A DNA stretch of 7,983 nt from assembly GCA_026415275.1 (NCBI GenBank), contig JAOAHK010000095.1, positions 1 through 7,983 on the forward strand, given 5' to 3'. This document shows positions 1 to 5,849 of the stretch, piece by piece. Origin of the DNA: Anaerolineales bacterium. GTDB taxonomy: Bacteria > Chloroflexota > Anaerolineae > Anaerolineales > UBA4823. The notes below the pieces were generated by a model. It was given only the letters and a program-made list of their open reading frames with translations, was not told where the DNA came from and did no database searches. Made by a program: the position numbers and the translations under genes. How positions within the stretch are numbered: position 1 is the first letter of the stretch; each line of letters starts with the position of its first letter.

Positions 1-426
1 GTCCCAAGGGATCATCGCCAAAACCAAGACGAATGCGAGCGTGTACCAGATTACCGACCGCCGAAACTTCCCCTGATCATCGGCCGCCTTTTTGCTCAAA
101 ACACTGCCCAAATGAGCAAAGACCACCGCGATTAACATCACAAAACCGTGCTCAACCACAAAAAACCGTTGCGCAGCATTCTGCATGGCAGCAGCAAAGT
201 TGGCAAATGCACTAGTGGTCAAGGGGCTAAAGACAAAATACAACAGCGCTCCGACCAACAGTTGCAAATCCATGGCAGAATTGAAGATCATCCCCCACAC
301 GCGCTCTCTTTTCCCCCAAGAGCGTTTGCCCAACCATCCCAGCCAAGCAAAGGTCACAATGAGGATGCCAGCAATTAGAACAATCCAACGCAACCAATTG
401 TGCGCAATAAGAAATATTGGGTACAT
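1..426 (-). CDS. Small four-helix membrane protein, 'HNWLRW' family (partial, C-terminus off the window)
   Basis: The frame is open from the ATG at 426-424 to the window edge, giving 142 residues without a stop. The protein is very hydrophobic, with about four membrane segments near residues 11-34, 51-70, 92-110 and 127-140. It resembles a family of roughly 140-160 residue membrane proteins in Bacteroidota and Chloroflexota, sometimes auto-annotated as cytochrome b-like, which share an N-terminal H-N-W-L-R-W motif (H9 here), a mid-protein V-E-H-G motif and an ending around I-P-W. The visible part ends in I-P-W-D, so probably only a few residues are missing. Three histidines (the HNWLRW, VEHG and AHLG motifs) lie in or next to helices and could bind haem, but this is inference and no function is established. 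AGGAGG six bases upstream fixes the start. It is transcribed away from the plus-strand array. Confidence 0.75.
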   Translation of the reverse strand, partial: MYPIFLIAHNWLRWIVLIAGILIVTFAWLGWLGKRSWGKRERVWGMIFNSAMDLQLLVGALLYFVFSPLTTSAFANFAAAMQNAAQRFFVVEHGFVMLIAVVFAHLGSVLSKKAADDQGKFRRSVIWYTLAFVLVLAMIPWD

Positions 427-432
427 TTCTTA

Positions 433-438
433 CCTCCT
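433..438 (-). promoter_or_regulatory. Shine-Dalgarno site of the small membrane protein
   Basis: The minus strand reads AGGAGG followed by a 6-nt spacer and ATG at 426. This is a perfect anti-SD match, and it decides the start of a gene that runs off the window. Confidence 0.8.
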
Positions 439-461
439 TCTCGAATGAGTCAACAGGCAAG

Positions 462-490
462 AATGTATCAAAGAGCGGGATGCCTGTCAA
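462..490 (-). promoter_or_regulatory. Sigma70-like promoter for the small membrane protein
   Basis: On the minus strand a consensus -35 TTGACA (490-485) is followed after exactly 17 nt by TACATT (467-462), which matches four of six positions of the -10 consensus. Transcription would start near 455, giving a leader of about 28 nt that contains the AGGAGG site. The perfect -35, ideal spacing and position make this the strongest promoter candidate in the window. The start site itself is not observed. Confidence 0.6.
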
Positions 491-567
491 GCCTTGCTGT
501 GTAAGAACTATATAAGCATTTTCTATAGGCGATTTTGGTAAATTTCGCTGCGTCCCGAACCAAAGGC

Positions 568-593
568 GATCAGGATAAGATCTTCTTCCGATC
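568..593. repeat. Imperfect palindrome between divergent genes
   Basis: The arms 568-580 (GATCAGGATAAGA) and 581-593 (TCTTCTTCCGATC) are complementary at 10 of 13 positions, plus one G-T pair. The centre is an uninterrupted 8-bp palindrome, AAGATCTT, and the ends are GATC on both sides. It lies between the minus-strand promoter (462-490) and the plus-strand extended -10 (665-673), where an operator for either gene could sit. There is no T-run beside it, so it is not a convincing terminator. A chance occurrence cannot be excluded. Confidence 0.3.
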
Positions 594-664
594 CGCAGAA
601 CCCGCAGGAAGTTCAATGCTGTCTCTGGGCGTTAGGCGTCATGGATTTGTGCCATTTGTAAACC

Positions 665-673
665 TGTTATAAT
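665..673 (+). promoter_or_regulatory. Extended -10 promoter element upstream of the plus-strand array
   Basis: TG (665-666), one base, then TATAAT (668-673) forms a perfect extended -10. No good -35 lies at 16-18 nt; T-rich sequence at 646-651 is the nearest. Extended -10 promoters can work without a strong -35. Transcription would begin around 680, right at the AAGGAG site, leaving an unusually short leader before the ATG at 695. It would drive the broken baeRF-like gene and probably the genes behind it. Confidence 0.5.
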
Positions 674-680
674 CCTTGCT

Positions 681-686
681 AAGGAG
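681..686 (+). promoter_or_regulatory. Shine-Dalgarno site of the baeRF-like gene
   Basis: AAGGAG is followed by an 8-nt spacer and the ATG at 695. It supports 695 as the original start. The start signals of this gene are intact although its body is broken. Confidence 0.7.
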
Positions 687-694
687 AAACCAAC

Positions 695-1262
695 ATGAAC
701 AAACATGATATCCTGCTGCTCCAACAAATCAAAGGGTATCCTCTGGTCACCATCACATTACCGACTCATCGGACGGCGCCTGAAAACCGACAGGACCCAA
801 TCCGGGTAAAAAACCTTGTCAGACAGGCGGCGGAGCGGCTGTTGAGCGAGTTAACCAAACGAGAGACTGAGCCGCTTCTCCGCAATTTGGATCAAGTTGC
901 GAACCAAATCGATTATCGCTACACCCAAGATGGGTTAGCCATGTATATTCACCAGGATTTTGCGCGCCTGTTTTACCTTCCCTTTCCCCTCAAGGAACGG
1001 GTTGTTATCGATCAAAGTTTTTTCACCCGCGATTTGGTCTACGCCCTGAATCGCACCCAACGCTATTGGGTGCTAGTCCTGAGCGAGAAAGCTACTCGGC
1101 TCTATGAAGGTGCGTACGATTCTCTATAATGAAATCCAGACCGACGATGCAGTGGACGAGATCATCGAAGCGGTTCTTGCCCATCGCGGTCAAGTGACCT
1201 TTCTTGAAAATGGACTGCTCTCCGAGCACCAACGGATTGCGCTTATCCTCAGGTATTCGTAG
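695..1262 (+). pseudogene. baeRF family 3-like protein, broken by internal deletion and frameshift
   Basis: The first frame runs from ATG 695 to TAA 1127-1129 (144 residues) and looks like the N-terminal part of the bacterial archaeo-eukaryotic release factor family 3. It has an N-terminal LP-T-H segment, the R-V-K-N-L region, a repeated F-x-LPF-type strand region and a closing S-E-K-A-T-R-L-Y-E-G motif. In the +1 frame, from about 1119 to TAG 1260-1262, the sequence encodes the characteristic C-terminal tail of the same family: D-D-A-V-D-E-I-I-E-A-V-L, then a gap, then H-Q-R-I-A-L-I-L-R-Y. From memory, full-length members have about 360-380 residues, so some 180 central residues are missing and the two ends are joined out of frame near 1120-1135. 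Family members have an eRF1/Pelota-like fold and are suspected to act on ribosomes, without established biochemistry. Start codon, SD and promoter are intact, so a 144-residue fragment could still be made. A sequence or assembly error is the main alternative. Confidence 0.72.
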
Positions 1263-1297
1263 AGCACTTCACCTAAAATCTCTCTTGCCCGAAGTCT

Positions 1298-2587
1298 ATG
1301 TTCGTCACTGCCACCCGAAATGCTGTTCTACGAATTCCTTGGGGAAAAATCGCTTCCCTTTGGTTGTATTTGAGCTTGTGCGCCCTCTTGCTCAGCGGAT
1401 CAACGATTTACGCAGCAGACCCAATTGAACGGGTGCGCGCATTCACTCGCCCGATTGAATTTGACTATGTGGGTTGGATTGGCAACGCAGCTTACCTAAA
1501 AATTGGGCAATCTGCGCTGCGAACCGCCCAATTCCTTTCGCCTGAGGAGCGGAAACAGATCGTTTTGGACTATCTCGCTCTGATCCGTAAGATAGAAGAA
1601 GTAGATCGCGAGTTAAATCGCATCTATGCCGATCCTCAGGTTACGGATCCCTATCAGGCTTCGCAGGATGTCCGAGAACAGTTAAGTGCACTGCGCCAAG
1701 AGGAAGCACAAATCGCTCCGATTGCCGAAGCCATTCTCGAAGATCAACTTTCCAACATCATTGCGCGGACAGGATTGGCGCTCGGCGGACAACCGATTCC
1801 GCCCGTTTCTTACCATGTTTCACCATTACCGTCCTCGCTGATCGTCTCGCCCCGTGAGGTTATCCGTCAAGACGCAAACATTTCTCTCAAAGTCGGTTTG
1901 ACCACCGACCAAAAAGAAGCTCTCGAAGAACAAGTCGATAAAGCGTTAAACGTTTCCTCTTTGGTTGTAGCGGTTGGCGGGATCGGCGTTTACCCCACAA
2001 TGGTCATGCAAACCACTGATCTGAACTGGCTGAGTGAAGTTGTCGCTCACGAGTGGATTCATAACTTTTTGAGCTTTCGTCCGCTCGGTGTAAATTATGG
2101 TACGAGCGGCGAATTGCGCACCATGAACGAAACGGCAGCTTCCATCGGCGGCAAAGAATTAGGGCGTGCGCTAATCGAGGTTTATTACCCAGAATTTCTC
2201 CCTCCACCACCACCCCAAACGCTTCCTTCGCCGCCATCTAGCGAACCACCTCAACCCCCTCCGTTTGACTTCCGCAAGGAAATGCACATTACACGCTTGA
2301 AAGTGGATGAGTTGCTCGCTCAAGGGCGCATCGAAGAAGCTGAAGCTTATATGGAGCAACGCCGCATTTTCTTTTGGGAGAATGGGTATCAGATCCGTAA
2401 ACTCAACCAAGCCTATTTTGCTTTCCATGGGGCATACGCCGATGAGCCCGTTGGCGCTGCGGGTGAGGACCCCATCGGTGCCGCTGTGCGCCAGTTGCGT
2501 GCTCAATCTCCTTCGCTGGCTGCGTTCCTCAACCGCATTTCGTGGATGTGGTCACCTGAGCAATTATTGGAGACAATCGGTGAATAG
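1298..2587 (+). CDS. Membrane-anchored HExxH metallopeptidase-like protein
   Basis: The predicted protein has 429 residues. Residues 18-38 form one hydrophobic segment after a short basic stretch, so it is an uncleaved anchor or signal peptide and the rest should lie outside the membrane. H-E-W-I-H at 251-255 is a zinc-binding HExxH motif with E252 as likely catalytic base. N277-E278, 23-27 residues later, resembles the third-ligand glutamate of gluzincins, as in the PF10023 putative aminopeptidases (HExxH then F-N-E); that link is inference. Residues 95-145 are charged and helical, possibly coiled coil. Residues 302-323 are a proline-rich linker with five consecutive prolines, followed by a helical C-terminal domain with a Y-F-A-F-H-G-A-Y motif (373-380). 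No in-frame start exists between the TAA at 1274 and ATG 1298, and no strong SD precedes it. It follows the broken gene by 35 bp and overlaps the next gene by 8 nt. Substrate unknown. Confidence 0.7.
   Translation: MFVTATRNAVLRIPWGKIASLWLYLSLCALLLSGSTIYAADPIERVRAFTRPIEFDYVGWIGNAAYLKIGQSALRTAQFLSPEERKQIVLDYLALIRKIEEVDRELNRIYADPQVTDPYQASQDVREQLSALRQEEAQIAPIAEAILEDQLSNIIARTGLALGGQPIPPVSYHVSPLPSSLIVSPREVIRQDANISLKVGLTTDQKEALEEQVDKALNVSSLVVAVGGIGVYPTMVMQTTDLNWLSEVVAHEWIHNFLSFRPLGVNYGTSGELRTMNETAASIGGKELGRALIEVYYPEFLPPPPPQTLPSPPSSEPPQPPPFDFRKEMHITRLKVDELLAQGRIEEAEAYMEQRRIFFWENGYQIRKLNQAYFAFHGAYADEPVGAAGEDPIGAAVRQLRAQSPSLAAFLNRISWMWSPEQLLETIGE
2569..2572 (+). promoter_or_regulatory. Shine-Dalgarno site deciding the GTG start of the fusion lipoprotein
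   Basis: GGAG lies 7 nt before GTG 2580, inside the end of the metallopeptidase gene. It supports the GTG start over an ATG at 2307, which would add 91 residues read from another gene and bury the signal peptide. Confidence 0.65.
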
Positions 2588-3875
2588 AAGAAATATACTA
2601 TCCTTTGTTTGGGTAACTGTGTTATTCATCTTTGCCTGTCAAAACGACGCCAAAACCCCAACTCCTCCACCTTTGCTGCCACCAAACCCAACCCCGTTTG
2701 TGCCAACCATGAGCAGTTTGCAGCAGCCCATACTTTCGAAAACGGATCTAACTCGACTCATTGCTGCAGGCTGCACGGCAAAAAGCCCCCGCCCAACTCC
2801 GGGACCTACAGAAGTTTCCCTTTTCCCTCCGGTCAGCGATAGCGATTACCAGCGCGGCTCCTCCGATGCGAGAGTGACATTTGTTGTCTATTGTGACTTT
2901 CAAGCCCAACCCTGCGCTCAATTTGCCGCGCTGATGGAGCAAATCATGCTTGAATTTCCCGATGAGGTGCGTTGGGTATATCGCTATTTTCCCCTTGTCG
3001 AGATGCATGATAAAGCTATCCTAACCGTCCAAGCTGCGGAAGCTGCCGCTCGGCAAGGCAAGTTTTGGCAAATGCACGACTGGTTTTACCGCAATTACAG
3101 CGAATGGAGCGGATTGAGCCCAGAGCAATTTGAAAATTGGCTCTGGGAACAAGCTGATGCTCTCCAACTCGATCCAATAGCTTTCCAAAAAGACTTCGAC
3201 GATCCTGCCCTTGCTGAGAAAGGGTATGCAGCATGGCGGCACAATCAAAACATTGGCTTACCCGGGGTGCCGTTTATCCTCCTGGATGGCCAAATCTGGC
3301 CGAGCAATTTGCCGCTCAATTACTACACCGTGCGCAATTACATCCTGCTTGACTTGCTCGAAGAACGCCAATTTGAAAGCTGTCCCCCACCCGTGATTGA
3401 CCTCTCTAAAAAATATTTAGCCCGTCTTGAAACCGAGAAAGGAAACGTGGTGGTTGAATTATTCGCCGAGAAAGCGCCAATCACAGTCAACAATTTTGTC
3501 TTTCTCGCCCGCCAAGGGTGGTATGATGGGATTACCTTTCACCGCGTCCTAGAAAACTATATCGTACAAAGCGGTGATCCTAGTGGCACTGGTTACGGCG
3601 GTCCTGGCTATGCCTTTGTCAATGAAACTTCGCCCGATTTATCCTTTGATCAAGCCGGGATGATCGCTATGGCAAACGCTGGGAAAGACACCAACGGCAG
3701 TCAGTTCTTTCTTACATTAGCACCTGCCCCGCACTTGAACGGTGCTTATACTATTTTTGGTCAGGTTATTCAAGGGATGGAGGTACTCAAACAGATTAGC
3801 TTGCGTGATCCGAGCCAATTTCCTCCTCCACCACCGGGCGACAAACTTCTTTCGGTAACCATTCTCGAGGAATGA
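2580..3875 (+). CDS. Lipoprotein fusing a DsbA/thioredoxin-like domain to a cyclophilin-type peptidyl-prolyl isomerase
   Basis: From GTG 2580 the product has 431 residues. Residues 1-20 look like a lipoprotein signal: basic start, hydrophobic core, then I-F-A-C with C20 as the lipidated cysteine; F at -2 is slightly unusual. A proline/threonine-rich linker (about 24-80) leads to a DsbA-like thioredoxin domain (about 88-265). The cis-proline loop G-V-P (P231) is present, but the active site reads A109-Q-P-C112 where relatives have C-P-x-C, so the nucleophilic cysteine is gone; C105 lies four residues earlier. Residues 278-431 are a cyclophilin domain with F-H-R (R322), Q-S-G-D-P (330-334), Q375-F-F and a Y in place of the usual W near 390. 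It probably catalyses prolyl isomerisation of exported proteins at the outer face of the membrane, with a weak or altered redox function. It overlaps the previous gene by 8 nt and precedes the next by 12 bp. Domain assignments are firm; the redox role is uncertain. Confidence 0.88.
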   Translation: MNRRNILSFVWVTVLFIFACQNDAKTPTPPPLLPPNPTPFVPTMSSLQQPILSKTDLTRLIAAGCTAKSPRPTPGPTEVSLFPPVSDSDYQRGSSDARVTFVVYCDFQAQPCAQFAALMEQIMLEFPDEVRWVYRYFPLVEMHDKAILTVQAAEAAARQGKFWQMHDWFYRNYSEWSGLSPEQFENWLWEQADALQLDPIAFQKDFDDPALAEKGYAAWRHNQNIGLPGVPFILLDGQIWPSNLPLNYYTVRNYILLDLLEERQFESCPPPVIDLSKKYLARLETEKGNVVVELFAEKAPITVNNFVFLARQGWYDGITFHRVLENYIVQSGDPSGTGYGGPGYAFVNETSPDLSFDQAGMIAMANAGKDTNGSQFFLTLAPAPHLNGAYTIFGQVIQGMEVLKQISLRDPSQFPPPPPGDKLLSVTILEE

Positions 3876-3887
3876 CGGGAAAACTAG

Positions 3888-5159
3888 ATGATCTCGAACG
3901 CCAGCAACCTTAACTCACCCTCCGCCCCCAACTCAACTACCCAAATCAAGAATTTTTCTCTCTTACAAGGGATAGCAACTGCCTTGATAGCGTTTTTTAT
4001 TCTCAATACCGCCATCGGGTTGCTTCTTTATAGCTTTTTTGAAATGCTCACCTCCAACTTCGGCTCAGAGAGCGCCTTTTCGCTTTTATTGTTGGCAGGT
4101 GGATTCTTTACAACCGGGCTTTTGCTCATTCCCTCAACTCTTCTCGCTTTTTCCCGCTTCTTCGGCTGGAACACACCCACTTGGATGCACTCTTTGCATT
4201 TTCCCCCGCTCTACCTTATGATCTTTTTTTACCCCTTGATTCTCCTAGGAGGATATTGGCTCTCAACGCATGCAATCATGGCATATCTTCTGTTGCCGCT
4301 TTTACACATCCTGGCGATCGGCACTCCGATTGCCGTCGTTTTAGAGATTAGCCTGACAGGTCTCAGCGGCGTCTCCCCTCAGCGTAAGTGGAGCGCCTTG
4401 AGTGTTGGCATGACGCTTTCCCCCTTCTTAATTTTTATCGTAGAAATCATAGCGCTTATTTTTCCGCTTGTCTTGTTTGCGTTATGGACATCACTTGATC
4501 CAGAACGCTTGATCAAACTCAATCAACTTGCCGAGACTTTCCGCCAACCCCTTACAAACCCTGAGACACTCTTAGACACCCTGAAGCCATATCTTGCGGA
4601 TTCTTCATTGGTTTTGACCATACTCATCTTCGTTGGGTTGATAGTCCCTTTGATTGAAGAGTTGATTAAGCCTGTCGGAGTATGGTTCCTCTATGGTCGC
4701 ACGCAGGGCACATTGGATGGCTTTGTCGCTGGCGCATTGTGTGGTGCCGGTTATGCACTGTTGGAAAGTTTTATGCTCGGTAGCTCAAAATCCGATTGGT
4801 TGTTTGCTGTTTTAGGACGTAGCGGAACGGGTGCTATCCATATCTTTGCCTCAGCACTTGTGGGGGCAACCCTCACCGAAGTATGGCGGAACCAACGCTA
4901 TCTGCATCTCGTTCTGGCTTACTTAATCGCTGTTTTCTTTCACGGGATCTGGAATAGTTTTGCAATCTTGATGGCTCTGCGTAGCGTTTCTGCAAGCGAA
5001 CAAGGTTTTTGGGCTTTGCCGCTCACTCAAGAATTAGCCGCAATCGCTCCATTGTCAATGTTGCTCCTGGCTGGTCTAGGGATCAGTGGACTTTGGCTTT
5101 TCAACCGACAAATTCGACAAGGACAGCGATCCAACTCACAGAAATTGATTAAGGGGTAA
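3888..5159 (+). CDS. PrsW-family glutamic intramembrane protease
   Basis: The 423-residue product is a polytopic membrane protein with about nine or ten hydrophobic segments. The C-terminal half carries the PrsW (MEROPS M82) signature in order: I-E-E-L-I-K with E257/E258 and K261, G-A-G-Y-A-L-L-E-S with E293, A-I-H318 followed by S-A-L-V-G, and H352-G-I-W-N356. These intramembrane glutamates and histidines form the presumed active site. PrsW of Bacillus subtilis cleaves the anti-sigma factor RsiW at site 1; the substrate here is unknown and no sigma/anti-sigma pair is visible. The N-terminal half (to about residue 200) adds roughly five helices beyond the minimal PrsW core. ATG 3888 lies 12 bp after the preceding stop with a weak GGGA site before it. 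Position in the array suggests a role in envelope proteostasis or signalling, which is inference. Confidence 0.85.
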   Translation: MISNASNLNSPSAPNSTTQIKNFSLLQGIATALIAFFILNTAIGLLLYSFFEMLTSNFGSESAFSLLLLAGGFFTTGLLLIPSTLLAFSRFFGWNTPTWMHSLHFPPLYLMIFFYPLILLGGYWLSTHAIMAYLLLPLLHILAIGTPIAVVLEISLTGLSGVSPQRKWSALSVGMTLSPFLIFIVEIIALIFPLVLFALWTSLDPERLIKLNQLAETFRQPLTNPETLLDTLKPYLADSSLVLTILIFVGLIVPLIEELIKPVGVWFLYGRTQGTLDGFVAGALCGAGYALLESFMLGSSKSDWLFAVLGRSGTGAIHIFASALVGATLTEVWRNQRYLHLVLAYLIAVFFHGIWNSFAILMALRSVSASEQGFWALPLTQELAAIAPLSMLLLAGLGISGLWLFNRQIRQGQRSNSQKLIKG

Positions 5160-5179
5160 AATTAGTGCATCTTCTCACT

Positions 5180-5184
5180 AGGGA
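5180..5184 (+). promoter_or_regulatory. Probable Shine-Dalgarno site of the DedA gene
   Basis: AGGGA stands 11 nt before ATG 5196, slightly further than usual. It lies in the 36-bp gap after the PrsW gene, where I see no promoter or terminator, so co-transcription is likely. Confidence 0.45.
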
Positions 5185-5195
5185 CAACGAATCGA

Positions 5196-5849
5196 ATGGA
5201 TACCTTGTTGACATTTATCAATTTCTTTCTTCACCTAGATCAATCTCTGAGTTCGGTGATTCAAACCTACGGAATGTGGACATATTTGCTGCTTTTCTTG
5301 ATTATTTTCATGGAAACTGGTCTGGTCGTTACCCCATTTCTACCCGGCGATTCGCTGCTTTTTGCAGCAGGCACCTTTGCCGCCTTAGGAGCGATGAGGA
5401 TCGAAGTTCTATTTCTTCTGCTCGCAGCGGCTGCCATATTGGGTGATACGGTCAATTATTGGGTGGGTCATTTTATTGGTCTACGAGCGTTTAGTGGTCA
5501 AGTACGTTTCCTGAAGCAAGAATATTTACAACGCACGCATGAATTCTACGAAAAGCATGGCGGGAAAACGATTATTTTGGCGCGCTTTGTTCCCATCATC
5601 CGCACCTTTGCCCCCTTTGTCGCCGGTGTGGGTGAAATGACCTATTGGAAATTCATCTCCTATAACGTTGCTGGCGGGCTCTTATGGGTGGCTTTGTTCA
5701 CTTTCGGGGGTTATTTCTTTGGAAACTTGAGCCTTGTGCGCGAGAACTTCACCCTAGTCGTCATTGCGATCATCTTGATTTCAATTCTGCCGGGAATTGT
5801 GGAATTTCTCAAAGAGCGGCGTCAGAGCAAGGTGCAAGTGAAGGCTTAG
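5196..5849 (+). CDS. DedA-family integral membrane protein
   Basis: The 217-residue product has the usual DedA length and motifs. M-E40-T-G is followed by T-P-F-L-P-G-D (46-52), G-D-T-V-N-Y-W-V-G-H at 83-92, and the signature H-G-G-K with R130-F-V-P then R136-T-F-A-P and V-A-G (121-144). Hydrophobic segments lie near residues 28-48, 53-65, 70-92, 155-176 and 185-202, with a basic C-terminus. DedA proteins are needed for membrane integrity and proton motive force homeostasis, and several members transport undecaprenyl phosphate or other lipids across the inner membrane; which lipid applies here cannot be told. It is the last gene of the plus-strand array. Its TAG interleaves with the TAA of the converging SUMF1-type gene, so there is no intergenic terminator. 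Confidence 0.9.
   Translation: MDTLLTFINFFLHLDQSLSSVIQTYGMWTYLLLFLIIFMETGLVVTPFLPGDSLLFAAGTFAALGAMRIEVLFLLLAAAAILGDTVNYWVGHFIGLRAFSGQVRFLKQEYLQRTHEFYEKHGGKTIILARFVPIIRTFAPFVAGVGEMTYWKFISYNVAGGLLWVALFTFGGYFFGNLSLVRENFTLVVIAIILISILPGIVEFLKERRQSKVQVKA

Noticed and set aside
568..593. Palindrome as an intrinsic terminator
   Set aside because: The pairing is imperfect, not GC-rich, and no T-run follows on either strand.
227..616. A minus-strand open frame of 129 codons across the divergent intergenic region
   Set aside because: It overlaps the small membrane protein in another frame, shows no family motif, and would swallow the clear promoter and SD of that gene.
2307..2579. An ATG at 2307 in frame with the fusion lipoprotein, which would make it 522 residues long
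   Set aside because: The extra 91 residues overlap the conserved end of the metallopeptidase gene in another frame and would bury the lipoprotein signal. GTG 2580 has a good SD and gives a proper signal peptide.
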